In this document: positions 27,242-36,160 of the stretch, in pieces
Position numbering within the stretch: position 1 is the first letter of the stretch
How the letters are laid out: each line of letters opens with the position of its first letter
Source: JADKCL01 sp031415375
Lineage (GTDB): Bacteria > Bacteroidota > Bacteroidia > J057 > JADKCL01
DNA: 64,000 nt
Direction: 5' to 3'
NCBI GenBank assembly: GCA_031415375.1
Contig: JANORP010000005.1
Span: 20,242 to 84,241, forward strand
Notes under the pieces: generated by a model
Told to the model about the DNA's origin: nothing
Database searches by the model: none
What the model saw: only the letters and a program-made list of their open reading frames with translations
Made by a program: the position numbers and the translations under genes

Positions 27242-29134
27242 TTAGTGGTTCACCACCAATTTAGTCGTCATGTTGCCAGCTGTGGTTTCCATGTTGACAA
27301 AGTAGAGGCCGCCAGCCCAGTTTTGGGCGTCGAGGTTCAAGGTGTGGGTACCTGCAGTGACACCGACTTCAGTTTTGCTGAAAACGGTTTGACCAAAGAT
27401 GTTGACCACGCTCATTTTGACGTCGCCCAGCACAGGCAACTCATAGCGCAATGAAGTCGCACCGCTGGTAGGGTTAGGCACTGCACGCAGGTTCAGGGTC
27501 ACGTTCATCTCATCCTTCACGCTGATCGGGACAGCGGGGCAGGTGACAGAGATATTGGCGCTGATCATGAAGTCATTGACGGTGGACTGACGGTAAGGAG
27601 ACCATGCACCACTCAAGATTTCAAATGTGCGACGTGAGATTGGGGCTTGGGTTTCGGTACCCAAGGAGACGTTGGCACCGCTTTGGAACCAAGCGACATA
27701 CCAGCCACCAGAGGTGATGGTTGCGGTACCGCTCATGCGCACGCGGCTCCAGCCTTGCTCAGTAGATGAGTTGGCAGGGGCACTAGCTGAGTCGAGCAAT
27801 GCACCAGGGATGCCTGAGTCGTCATAGATAGCGATGCCATAGGAGTCATGCACACCTGGGTCTTGGCCAGAGTCAGCGATCCACACGTCCACGTTGTTGA
27901 TCGTGGCAGGGTAAGCTACAGGAACGATATAGACACCAGTGCCTTCGTTGTTGGCACCACCTGACCATGACACTGCGCCATCTGGCTGTGCCGCAGAGGA
28001 ATATGTGAGGTTCATCGTGTCACCAATACAAGGGGTAGCCACAAGCTCGACCGTATTTTGGTTGTTGCTGGGGTTGATATCTTGTGAGTTGGTGGTGGTG
28101 ACTTTGTAAGAATAGTGATCGGCGGTGGTAAAGGTGACCTGGCTCGGGAAAGTGAGGGTCGAGTTGGCACCGAAGTTGAGGCCGGTAGGCAACGCAGAAG
28201 CGCTCGTCCAGAAAGCAGCACCTGCGCCTGGAAGGCGGATGTCACCTGCAACTGCGATATTGTTGGTGATGTTGGCATTGCCGACGTTGGCGATATTGGT
28301 GTTCATCGACTGTGGGCTAGCATTGGCACCCGAGATGAAGAACTGGCCTGCATTGTCGCTGTTGGCATTCCAAGCTGGCGTAGCATCTGGGACTTGGAAA
28401 GTCACGGTAGCTGGGTAATAAAACTTGACTGCATACATGTCGGCAGGAATTGCCTCATTGGCGACTTCCAGGCCGATATTGCCAGTGATGTTTTCGATAC
28501 CGATTTCCATGTCGGCGTTGCAACCACCATTGTTGGTCCAGTTGGCGACGTCTGTATCGTTGTACATAAAGGTGATCGAGCTGTCTTGACCGCTCAGGAT
28601 GAGCTGGAAGGTGTTGCTGCCGATGAAGTCTGGGCTACCAGTCACCCACCATGGCACTTGGCTCCACTCGATGATGAGGCTGTCGGTGTTGTTGCTCCAC
28701 CACCATACTTCGGCTGGATTCACAGCTGCAGAGTTGGATGTGTAGATCAAGTCACTCATGAAAGGCGCCAAAAAGTTGTCGCCAGCACCACCTTGTGTAG
28801 GGATGAGTGGGAAACAGCTGGCGATATTACCGATGTTGTTGAATCCTACCCAGCCATTGGAGCCGAGTTTGAATTGGTTGTGATCAGTCCAATAGTAGTG
28901 GAAATCCCAGCCAAAGTTGATGAATGCAACAGCATTGTCATCGGTCAAGCCATTCACCTGTGTGGCACCCGGCGCTCCGACGATGGAATTCCAAACGTAA
29001 GCGGGACCGCCTGGCTCATTGGAGTCTTTCCATGTATAACCAAAGGCGTCTGGACCGCCAGCTGCAGCAAATGTATTGCTTACGCCCACTGCACAAAGCA
29101 AAGCCAATGTAAAGAGTAGAATTCTGTTTCTCAT
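27242..29134 (-). CDS. T9SS-secreted protein with nidogen-like N-domain (paralogue D2)
   Basis: 630 residues from the ATG at 29134 (MRNRILLFTLALLCAVG). Layout equals paralogue D1: GPDAFGYTWKDSNEPGG, FGWDFHYYWTDHNQFKLGSN, Ig-like segment with QDINPSNNQNTVELVAT, then a T9SS sorting domain with AVPNPTSGATSLRYEL, VVNIFGQTVFSKTEVG and WAGGLYFVNMETTAG. The C-terminus is MTTKLVVNH. It has a consensus promoter (29175-29204) and its own terminator. As in the other pairs, copies diverge most in the central region. Surface location is inferred. Ligand unknown. Confidence 0.87.
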   Translation of the reverse strand: MRNRILLFTLALLCAVGVSNTFAAAGGPDAFGYTWKDSNEPGGPAYVWNSIVGAPGATQVNGLTDDNAVAFINFGWDFHYYWTDHNQFKLGSNGWVGFNNIGNIASCFPLIPTQGGAGDNFLAPFMSDLIYTSNSAAVNPAEVWWWSNNTDSLIIEWSQVPWWVTGSPDFIGSNTFQLILSGQDSSITFMYNDTDVANWTNNGGCNADMEIGIENITGNIGLEVANEAIPADMYAVKFYYPATVTFQVPDATPAWNANSDNAGQFFISGANASPQSMNTNIANVGNANITNNIAVAGDIRLPGAGAAFWTSASALPTGLNFGANSTLTFPSQVTFTTADHYSYKVTTTNSQDINPSNNQNTVELVATPCIGDTMNLTYSSAAQPDGAVSWSGGANNEGTGVYIVPVAYPATINNVDVWIADSGQDPGVHDSYGIAIYDDSGIPGALLDSASAPANSSTEQGWSRVRMSGTATITSGGWYVAWFQSGANVSLGTETQAPISRRTFEILSGAWSPYRQSTVNDFMISANISVTCPAVPISVKDEMNVTLNLRAVPNPTSGATSLRYELPVLGDVKMSVVNIFGQTVFSKTEVGVTAGTHTLNLDAQNWAGGLYFVNMETTAGNMTTKLVVNH

Positions 29135-29174
29135 ACCTATATATATCATTGTAAAAAGAAATCTTACCTAACCT

Positions 29175-29204
29175 CAAAGATAGGGCTTTCCTGCTAATAT
29201 TCAA
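29175..29204 (-). promoter_or_regulatory. Consensus Bacteroidota promoter of the 27242-29134 gene
   Basis: On the minus strand: TTG (29204-29202), exactly 19 bases, then TATCTTTG (29182-29175). This matches the Bacteroidota -33/-7 consensus perfectly. The leader to the ATG is about 35 bases. Confidence 0.7.
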
Positions 29205-29247
29205 CCGCTCCCCGCAAAGGATTTGAGCATTGTCGCCAAGCCGTCTA

Positions 29248-30639
29248 TCAGACGGGTCGGTTGGGATCAAACGATTCCAACAAATCTGCCAAACGACGCA
29301 CAAAACGACCTCCCAATGCGCCATCGACCACCCTGTGATCATAGCTATGGCTCAGGAACATCATCTGACGGATGCCGATGATGTCACCCATGGGGGTCTC
29401 GATCACGGCTGGCTTCTTGCGGATCGCGCCCACCGCCATGATGGCCACTTGAGGCTGCATGATCACGGGTGTACCCATCACGTTGCCAAATGTGCCCACA
29501 TTGCTGATCGTGTATGTGCCACCTTCCAATTCATCCATTTTGAGTTTGCCTTCGCGTGCACGGGCTGCGAGATCGTTCACACGGGCGCTCAGCCCGGCGA
29601 GGTTGTACTGATCGGCATTGCGCACCACCGGCACGATGAGGTTGTCGGTGGGCAGGGCAACTGCCATGCCCACGTTGATGTCCTTTTTGACAACGATCTT
29701 GTCGCCATCGACTGAGATATTGACCATCGGGAGCTCGCGCAGGGCGATTGCCAATGCCTCGATGAAGATCGGGGTAAATGTGAGCTTCTCGTTGTATTTT
29801 GCTTCGAATGCTTTTTTATTTTTCTCTCTCCATAGCACGAGATTGGTCACATCGGCCTCGACAAACGAGGTCACGTGGGCCGATACATGCTTGGAATAGA
29901 CCATATTTTCGGCAATCATCTTGCGCATGCGGTCCATTTCCACGATCTCGACATTGCCGCTGTGGCTGTAGGTCTTTTGCTTGACCATGAGGTATCCCTC
30001 GATCGGACCAGATGCCTTCGCAACCGGTGCGGCCACGGGCGCGACGGGAGTAGCCTTGACCTCAGCTTGACCATTGGTCGTGCCCAGTGCGGCTGTGCGT
30101 GGGCTTTTCACAAAGGCCAAGATATCGGCTTTGGTGACACGGCCGCCATTGCCGCTACCAGCGATTTGTTCCAGCTCAGCCATCGAGACGCTTTCTGCAC
30201 GCGCGATGTTCAGGACGAGTGGCGAGTAGAAGCGACCATTGTCTGATCGGCTCGCAAGCGGTCCAGAAGCGACCGCTACTGCGGCATGCACAATGGCTTG
30301 ATTGGCGGTCACAACCTCCAATACAGGAGCAGCGACGGTTTCGGCCACCTTGGCTGCACCTTGCCCATTGGCACTAGGAGCAGCAGCGACAGCGGCAGCT
30401 TCAGTCTCGATGATGGCGATCACAGTGCCCACGGGCACGACGTCACCTTCCTTAAACATCACCTCAAGCAGCTTGCCATCCACGGGAGAGGGCACTTCTG
30501 AATCGACTTTGTCGGTCGCGATCTCCAAGACAGGCTCGTCTTGTTCGATGTTGCCGCCAACTGCCACCACCCATTTCAAAATGGTTGCCTCGATGATGCT
30601 CTCGCCCATTTTGGGCATGATCAGCTCTACTCTAGCCAT
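29248..30639 (-). CDS. Dihydrolipoamide acyltransferase (E2) of a 2-oxo acid dehydrogenase
   Basis: 463 residues from the ATG at 30639 (MARVELIMPKMGES); an in-frame start further upstream adds a leader without support. One N-terminal lipoyl domain with the lipoyl lysine K44 in ATDKVDSEV, an Ala/Pro-rich linker, a peripheral subunit-binding domain (YSPLVLNIARAESVSM... GRVTKADILAFV), and a C-terminal catalytic acyltransferase domain ending in the SHSYDHRVVDGALGG active-site block. E2 core of a cytoplasmic complex; pyruvate, branched-chain or 2-oxoglutarate specificity cannot be told apart here, although one lipoyl domain and this length resemble branched-chain or pyruvate E2 of Bacteroidota. 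No E1 or E3 gene lies adjacent. Confidence 0.93.
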   Translation of the reverse strand: MARVELIMPKMGESIIEATILKWVVAVGGNIEQDEPVLEIATDKVDSEVPSPVDGKLLEVMFKEGDVVPVGTVIAIIETEAAAVAAAPSANGQGAAKVAETVAAPVLEVVTANQAIVHAAVAVASGPLASRSDNGRFYSPLVLNIARAESVSMAELEQIAGSGNGGRVTKADILAFVKSPRTAALGTTNGQAEVKATPVAPVAAPVAKASGPIEGYLMVKQKTYSHSGNVEIVEMDRMRKMIAENMVYSKHVSAHVTSFVEADVTNLVLWREKNKKAFEAKYNEKLTFTPIFIEALAIALRELPMVNISVDGDKIVVKKDINVGMAVALPTDNLIVPVVRNADQYNLAGLSARVNDLAARAREGKLKMDELEGGTYTISNVGTFGNVMGTPVIMQPQVAIMAVGAIRKKPAVIETPMGDIIGIRQMMFLSHSYDHRVVDGALGGRFVRRLADLLESFDPNRPV

Positions 30640-30836
30640 ATTCTTAGATAAAATTGAAGTCTCTGAGTTTTTCAAATGCGCTGCGAAATTAACCAAAAAA
30701 GATCAGGATTTCGGATTTTTAGGATATGACGCAGGGCGATTTGATGGGAAATTTTTATGGGCTGCAAGGCGGGCGGCTTGCATTCGATGCCCTGGATTGC
30801 AATCGGGGAATTTGACAGTCCATGACCAATCCCATT

Positions 30837-32090
30837 TTAGAAAGGTGCCCCGACCGCACGCAAGGCGAAGATGAGCGCCGCGTAGGCGGCAATCTCGATA
30901 TTGACCTTGCGGTCGCGCAACATGCGCGTGTGGAAGGCAGATGTGCCCTCAGGACCGGCCAATGCTATCCAAGCCTGTGGAAGTGCCTCTTTGGGAGCAT
31001 CCTTGGCGGCCTCAGCGATGCCTGTGATGGCCACAGCATAGTCACTGCCCATGATGCGCCGTGCGCCTTCTGCCATTTCCCGCGCCACTTCTTCCGAAAC
31101 GATCCCCTTTTCCGCGATCGTGGACTGCTTCACCCCGAGCACATTTTCCTTGATCTCGACCATATAAGCAACGATGCCACCTTTGAGCACCGCAGAAATT
31201 CCACTGTGCTTGACCAGCTTGGCCGCAATCTCGCCGCCTGTGCAGGACTCAGCCGTCGCGAATGTCTTATTGTTTTGGATCAACCAATCGGCGAGCAATT
31301 TGTCGGGACTCTTGTCTTGGAGGGAATAGACATACTGTTCCAAGAGTTGGGCAACTTTTTGCTGGGCGTCGTCCAAGACGGCCTGCAATTCCCCTGTTTC
31401 CTCGGGCTTGCCCGCAACTTTGAGTTCGATCTTGGTCCCGTCAAAGCTTGGCAAATAGGCGATGGCGATCCTGGGGTCCAAGTCTTGCTCGATGGTTTCC
31501 ATGCGCTCGGCAATCGTGCTCTCTGCGAGCCCAGCAGTGCGCACGACACGCAAATGCTGCTCTGCCACGGGATAGTGGCCCTGCAACCATGCGACCACGT
31601 GGTGCTCCATGAGAAATTTCATCTCATAAGGCACGCCCGGCATCGAAATCAAGGTCTTGCCATCGCGCAAAAAGGCCATGCCAGGCGCCGTCCCCATTTC
31701 ATTTTCCATCACTGTGCAGCTGCTAGGCACATCGGCTTGCATGCGGTTGAGGGGAATCATCGGGCGATCGAGGCGCTTGAGAAAATTCGCAATGCGTTCC
31801 AGGGTCGGCACATGGCAGACCATTTCCCCGCCAAACAATTCCAACAATACCTTTTTGGTGATGTCATCTTTGGTCGGCCCGAGGCCACCCGTGAGCAAGA
31901 GTACATCGTGCGTGGCCAGCAGATCTTCGATGGCTGCGGTGATCACCGGGCCATCGTCGTGGATCACCAGCGTGGTTTCGAGCGCATACCCGGCTGCGAG
32001 TAGCATCTGCCCGATCGCGGCCGCGTTGGAGTTGATCGTGCGCCCGCGCAAGAGCTCGGTACCAATGTTGAGGAGGGCGATTTTGGTCAT
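30837..32090 (-). CDS. cinA: CinA-family protein (MoaB-like + nicotinamide-nucleotide amidase domain)
   Basis: 417-residue CinA. The N-terminal half is the MoaB-like nucleotide domain, with NIGTELLRGRTINSNAA and LLLTGGLGPTKDDITK. The C-terminal half is the NMN deamidase domain that converts nicotinamide mononucleotide to nicotinic acid mononucleotide in the pyridine cycle. S282 in AESCTGG and K303 in LKGGIVAY fit the known catalytic Ser/Lys pair. Two deviations: YSNEVK-type sequence is replaced by YMVEIKENVLG, and the loop TGIAGPGGG is TGIAEAAKDAPKEAL near residue 356. The protein may therefore be altered in amidase activity. Located in the cytoplasm. Confidence 0.93.
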   Translation of the reverse strand: MTKIALLNIGTELLRGRTINSNAAAIGQMLLAAGYALETTLVIHDDGPVITAAIEDLLATHDVLLLTGGLGPTKDDITKKVLLELFGGEMVCHVPTLERIANFLKRLDRPMIPLNRMQADVPSSCTVMENEMGTAPGMAFLRDGKTLISMPGVPYEMKFLMEHHVVAWLQGHYPVAEQHLRVVRTAGLAESTIAERMETIEQDLDPRIAIAYLPSFDGTKIELKVAGKPEETGELQAVLDDAQQKVAQLLEQYVYSLQDKSPDKLLADWLIQNNKTFATAESCTGGEIAAKLVKHSGISAVLKGGIVAYMVEIKENVLGVKQSTIAEKGIVSEEVAREMAEGARRIMGSDYAVAITGIAEAAKDAPKEALPQAWIALAGPEGTSAFHTRMLRDRKVNIEIAAYAALIFALRAVGAPF

Positions 32091-32261
32091 TCTCGTGGGT
32101 GTCCTTAATGAATCAATGCGATATTGAGCATAAGCAATGAAGGGTGCAAAGGGTTTTGTTGCCTATCCAAAAATTGTAGCACGATAGCAATCGATCCGCA
32201 TTTCGTCGCAAAAAAATAGATAGCTTCGCAGGCCGCCTGTCACACCCAGGCACGACATACC

Positions 32262-34202
32262 ATGGGACATCCACAGCTCCAAAAACTCACCTTCGCAGGA
32301 TTTCTTGTCTCGGTCGGTATTGTATTTGGGGACATTGGGACCTCGCCCCTCTACACCTACAAGGCCATCATCCAAGAGGAACCCGTCACAGAATTGCTCG
32401 CGCTCGGCGGCGTGAGTGCGATCTTTTGGACACTGTTCTTCCAAACGACCCTCAAGTATGTCCTGATCACCTTGCGGGCCGACAACAATGGGGAGGGCGG
32501 CATTTTTTCCCTCTATACCTTGATCAGGCGCCACAAGAGATGGCTGCTGTTGCCAGCCATTGCGGGAGGCAGCTTTTTGCTCGCCGACAGCATCATCACC
32601 CCACCCATGTCGGTGACATCGGCGGTCGAGGGGCTCAAGCCCATAGCTCCTGACTTGCCGATCATACCCATCGTGCTCGGCATCATCGCGGGCTTATTCC
32701 TCTTGCAAAGGGCGGGAACCTCACTGATTGGGAAAATATTTGGTCCCATGATGATGGTTTGGTTCAGCATGATCGGCATTTTGGGCACACTATTTATCTT
32801 CAAGGATCCCAGCGTCCTCAAGGCGCTCAATCCCTACTACGCCTACCAAATGCTCGCCGAGCATCCAGGTGGATTTTGGCTCTTGGGTGGCGTGTTTTTG
32901 TGTACCACGGGCGCTGAGGCGCTGTATTCAGACCTCGGGCACTGTGGCCGCAAAAACATACAGATCAGCTGGTTGTACGTCAAGTTTTGTCTGATCCTTT
33001 GTTATCTGGGGCAAGCCGCTTATCTCATGCAGCACCAGCATGAGGTATTGGAAATCAGCCCATTCTTTGGGTTGGTGCCCGATGGGTTCTTGATTCCTGC
33101 GGTGATCATCGCCACGGTCGCGACTGTGATCGCGAGCCAGGCCCTGATCAGCGGCTCCTTCACCTTGATTGCAGAGGCGATACGCCTCAATCTTTGGCCC
33201 AAGATGCGGGTGGTGTTTCCATCAGAAGTAAGGGGACAGCTCTACCTGCCGGCGGTCAATTGGATGCTGATGGCAGGTTGCATGGCCGTCGTGCTCTACT
33301 TCCAGGAATCCAAAAACATGGAAGCAGCCTTTGGATTGTCGGTCACCCTCACGATGCTCATGACCACGATCTTGCTAGGTTTCTACCTATTGGTCAAAAG
33401 AGTCAATGTCTTGGCTGTGATCGGCTTGCTGCTCCTTTTTCTCACGATCGAAGGCTCGTTTTTGGTCGCCAACCTTGCCAAATTCATGGAGGGAGGCTGG
33501 GTCACGCTCACCCTCGGCCTCCTACTCATGGTCGTGATGTACATCTGGCACAAGGCCACCCAGATCAAAAACGGATTGCAACAATTTGTGCCCATCAAGT
33601 CCTACCTCAATGTATTGAAGGAGTTGTCGCACGACAAAGAAGTGCCCAAATATGCGACCAACCTCGTCTATCTGAGCAGCAGCAAAGCCTGCGAGCAGAT
33701 CGAGCAACAGACGATCTACTCCATCCTCAACAAGCAGCCCAAGCGCGCAGACGTGTATTGGTTTGTGCATGTGGAAGTCGTCGATGAACCCTATGCCATG
33801 TCTTATCAGGTCGAGGTGTTGGCACCCGAAGACGTCGTCTGGATCAAATTCAAGCTTGGCTTTCGTGTGTCACCCCGCATCAACTATTTCTTTCGCAAGG
33901 TCGTGGAGGAAATGGTGCAAAATGGCGAAGTGAGCATCAACAGTCGATACTCCTCCCTCGAAAAGAACAATATCACAGGCGATTTTCGCTTTGTTGTGCT
34001 ACAACGCTTCCTATCCTTTGAGAACGAGTTGTCGGTCATCGACAATTTTGTCCTGCGCAGTTATTTTCTCCTCAAGAAGCTCAGCCTCTCCGATGAAAAG
34101 GAATATGGGCTCGACTACAGCAATGTCACCGTCGAGCACGCGCCCATGATCATCGGTGCACCCCGAAAAATCAATTTGGTGCGGGAGCCCAAAAGCTGTT
34201 GA
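32262..34202 (+). CDS. kup: KUP-family potassium uptake protein
   Basis: 646-residue KUP potassium transporter in the inner membrane, probably a K+/H+ symporter. The signature GIVFGDIGTSPLYTYKA opens the protein, and ALYSDLGHCGRKNIQ lies in the middle. Twelve hydrophobic segments cover residues 10-430. The cytoplasmic C-terminal part (about 430-646) is hydrophilic, with YLNVLKELSHDKEVPKYATN typical of the family. Length fits the family. The gene stands alone on the plus strand. I see no riboswitch-like element upstream. Confidence 0.95.
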   Translation: MGHPQLQKLTFAGFLVSVGIVFGDIGTSPLYTYKAIIQEEPVTELLALGGVSAIFWTLFFQTTLKYVLITLRADNNGEGGIFSLYTLIRRHKRWLLLPAIAGGSFLLADSIITPPMSVTSAVEGLKPIAPDLPIIPIVLGIIAGLFLLQRAGTSLIGKIFGPMMMVWFSMIGILGTLFIFKDPSVLKALNPYYAYQMLAEHPGGFWLLGGVFLCTTGAEALYSDLGHCGRKNIQISWLYVKFCLILCYLGQAAYLMQHQHEVLEISPFFGLVPDGFLIPAVIIATVATVIASQALISGSFTLIAEAIRLNLWPKMRVVFPSEVRGQLYLPAVNWMLMAGCMAVVLYFQESKNMEAAFGLSVTLTMLMTTILLGFYLLVKRVNVLAVIGLLLLFLTIEGSFLVANLAKFMEGGWVTLTLGLLLMVVMYIWHKATQIKNGLQQFVPIKSYLNVLKELSHDKEVPKYATNLVYLSSSKACEQIEQQTIYSILNKQPKRADVYWFVHVEVVDEPYAMSYQVEVLAPEDVVWIKFKLGFRVSPRINYFFRKVVEEMVQNGEVSINSRYSSLEKNNITGDFRFVVLQRFLSFENELSVIDNFVLRSYFLLKKLSLSDEKEYGLDYSNVTVEHAPMIIGAPRKINLVREPKSC

Positions 34203-34304
34203 GGAGATAAGAATTCCGTCGAGCGACGATCTGCTGCACCTCGGAGGCCCTTTGGAGCCAATGATCCGTTTTTGAGCCCAGAGACTTGGGTAACGCCACA
34301 TGCA

Positions 34305-34330
34305 AATGGGCAGTGTCGCCACTGCCCATT
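34305..34330. terminator. Hairpin between convergent kup and exbD
   Basis: Perfect 11-bp stem AATGGGCAGTG / CACTGCCCATT with a TCGC loop, between kup (ends 34202) and exbD (ends 34356). T-runs are weak on both strands, but position and stem strength support a bidirectional terminator. Confidence 0.55.
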
Positions 34331-34355
34331 GCTATCTTCAAATTGTTGCAAAATA

Positions 34356-34754
34356 CTATTCCGTAGAGGTCTGCAAAACCATCTTCACTTGGAGACGCAT
34401 CCCAAGATCCATGACATCGACCAGACTTTGGACATCCAACGCACGCTCGACGCGCAAGACAACCGTAGGGTCTGCCAGACCTTGGAGTTTACTTTTCAGA
34501 TTTGCCTCCACGTCGGCCCACTCCAAGGCTCCGCTTTCATCGATGAAGTACTGCTTTTCCTTGTTTACCGTGAGGTACACTGGCTTCGCGGTCGCTTCAT
34601 CTTGCTTGCCCGCCTTGGGCAGCGAGAGTTTGATGACCTGTGGATTGGCCACGGTCGCCACGATGAGGAAGAAGAGCAGCAAGAAAAACATAATGTCGTT
34701 CAGTGCTCCAGTGCTTACCTCATGTTGAAAACGTGATTGGCGCTTAAGCTTCAT
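34356..34754 (-). CDS. exbD: ExbD/TolR-type proton-channel subunit
   Basis: 132-residue inner-membrane protein with one transmembrane helix near the N-terminus (LNDIMFFLLLFFLIVATVA) carrying the essential Asp. The C-terminal periplasmic domain has VIKLSLPKAGK, PVYLTVNKEKQYFIDE and TVVLRVERALDVQSLVDVMD, typical of ExbD/TolR. With ExbB it couples the proton gradient to TonB or Tol. The gene overlaps exbB by 11 bases, indicating translational coupling. TonB itself is not in the window; the two TonB-dependent receptors at 9-14 kb could be energised by it. Confidence 0.92.
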   Translation of the reverse strand: MKLKRQSRFQHEVSTGALNDIMFFLLLFFLIVATVANPQVIKLSLPKAGKQDEATAKPVYLTVNKEKQYFIDESGALEWADVEANLKSKLQGLADPTVVLRVERALDVQSLVDVMDLGMRLQVKMVLQTSTE

Positions 34755-35442
34755 GGACAGGCTGATGTAATAAGTTCATAAAGGCGTAGCTCTCTGCCTC
34801 GACGGCCACGGTGAAGCGGTCGATCATCGCATTGAGCAAGTGCATGCCAGCGTAGGAAATCATGCCGACCACAAGACCAGCACAACTAGAAATCATCTTT
34901 TCATAGAGTCCCCCTGAGATCGCAGCAATGCTAAACTGACCCGTCGCATTGATGTTGTAAAAGATCTTGATAATCCCCAAGATCGTGCCGATAAAGCCGA
35001 GCATGGGCGCTACACCAGAGATGATACCGAGATAATTCAGACGACCCGAGATGCGGCCGATCAAAACGTTGCCGTAGCTGCTCATGGCCCCATCAATCTC
35101 GGGAGCAGGTGCACCAAGGCGCTCCACGCCAGCACCCAAGATCTTGAGTAGGATGTAGTCTGAACCCTTGCAAATATTGAGTGCTGTGTCCATGTCTCCT
35201 TTTTTGAGGGATCCATGCAAGGTCATCACTTGGCTGTGATCTACTGCCATGGATCGTTTGATGGCCAGGTAGCGCTCCACGATGATATAAATCGTCACAA
35301 AAAACAGGATCATGATGGGGATCAAAACGATTCCACCTTTCCAAAACACTTCTAGAATGGTGAGTTTTTCACCTCCGGCTGCTGAAACCGCCTCTGTTGC
35401 AGTCCTCAAAGGCGCGGTCGAATCTACTTGTAGTCCTAACAT
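34744..35442 (-). CDS. exbB: ExbB/TolQ-type (MotA/TolQ/ExbB) proton-channel subunit
   Basis: 232 residues. The first helix IVLIPIMILFFVTIYIIVERYLA and a tandem pair of helices around GIISGVAPMLGFIGTILGIIK and ISGGLYEKMISSCAGLVVGMI form the classical MotA/TolQ/ExbB topology. The conserved motif VAPMLGFIGTILGI is present. Function: pentameric stator that lets protons drive ExbD and TonB. First gene of the two-gene operon with exbD. No consensus promoter found upstream. Confidence 0.93.
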   Translation of the reverse strand: MLGLQVDSTAPLRTATEAVSAAGGEKLTILEVFWKGGIVLIPIMILFFVTIYIIVERYLAIKRSMAVDHSQVMTLHGSLKKGDMDTALNICKGSDYILLKILGAGVERLGAPAPEIDGAMSSYGNVLIGRISGRLNYLGIISGVAPMLGFIGTILGIIKIFYNINATGQFSIAAISGGLYEKMISSCAGLVVGMISYAGMHLLNAMIDRFTVAVEAESYAFMNLLHQPVHEA

Positions 35443-35647
35443 AATTCAAAATTTTGGGCTAAACTACGCCTAAGCGTTTCACCTATCGTGCCTTGTAATG
35501 CACACCTTTGGCGAGGGGCGACAACTTTTGTGAACACTCAGGAAAGTAAAGTTTATTCCAAGATTTCGATTTTAGGGAATGTTACGGTGGGTGATCGACC
35601 TTGGTTACATGCCACAAAGTCTGTCCTGTAAGGTCTGCTGGGAAAAT

Positions 35648-35681
35648 GCGAAGCCCCTCGTCCATCGACCAGGGGCTTCGC
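35648..35681 (-). terminator. Terminator hairpin after the 35706-36098 lipoprotein gene
   Basis: Perfect 11-bp stem GCGAAGCCCCT / AGGGGCTTCGC with inner pairing, 25 bases beyond the stop at 35706. On the minus strand it is followed by ATTTTCCC, a short T-run. The rest of the exbB-to-lipoprotein gap (35443-35705) has nothing else I can identify. Confidence 0.6.
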
Positions 35682-35705
35682 ACCAACTATAAACGTCGGT
35701 CCAAT

Positions 35706-36098
35706 CTATTGATCTTCCCACAGCAAGGTCTTCACTGGCACACCGCTCCACACAGGGCAACTGCCGTCGCCATCGCCAGTGATGCCACCGTCTGGCGCGC
35801 AGACTAGGTTGCAATCTTCATCGTACAATTCGCTGAAAACATCACAACATGGCGCACTGATGTAGTAGTACGTCGTCTGATCGACCTCCCATTTCCACAG
35901 TTGCGCGGGGGGATTGCGCACGGGTTCGTTTTGAATGTCTTGGATTTTGGTTTCTACACAAGGGGGCAAGCCGCGCGAAGTCTCCTTGGAGGCCTCTTGG
36001 GAACCCTTGGTTCTAGGATCGGTCCTTTCGCAGGACCAATAGAACACGCTCGCAAACAGCAAAAGGAAAAGCAAGGATGATTTTGGGTACATTTTCAT
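35706..36098 (-). CDS. Small lipoprotein, DUF6970-like
   Basis: 130 residues from the ATG at 36098 (MKMYPKSSLLFLLLFA); a longer upstream frame overlaps the methyltransferase gene and is rejected. Signal peptide ends in the lipobox FYWSC. The mature part has VDQTTYYYISAPCCDVFSELYDEDCN followed by LVCAPDGGITGDGDGSCP, a pattern common in short Bacteroidota lipoproteins annotated as DUF6970. The Gly/Asp loop ITGDGDGSCP could bind metal. Family assignment is from memory. It follows the methyltransferase gene by 62 bases on the same strand, with a terminator after it. Confidence 0.7.
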   Translation of the reverse strand: MKMYPKSSLLFLLLFASVFYWSCERTDPRTKGSQEASKETSRGLPPCVETKIQDIQNEPVRNPPAQLWKWEVDQTTYYYISAPCCDVFSELYDEDCNLVCAPDGGITGDGDGSCPVWSGVPVKTLLWEDQ

Positions 36099-36160
36099 TT
36101 TAAGTGGATTTCCCTTTTGATGCAAACCTTTGCACCAAGGTTGGAACCCACCTAAGAAAA

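Noticed and set aside
30822..32003. Long plus-strand open frame opposite cinA
   Set aside because: His/Arg/Asp-rich translation without domain; the minus strand encodes a full CinA with clear motifs.
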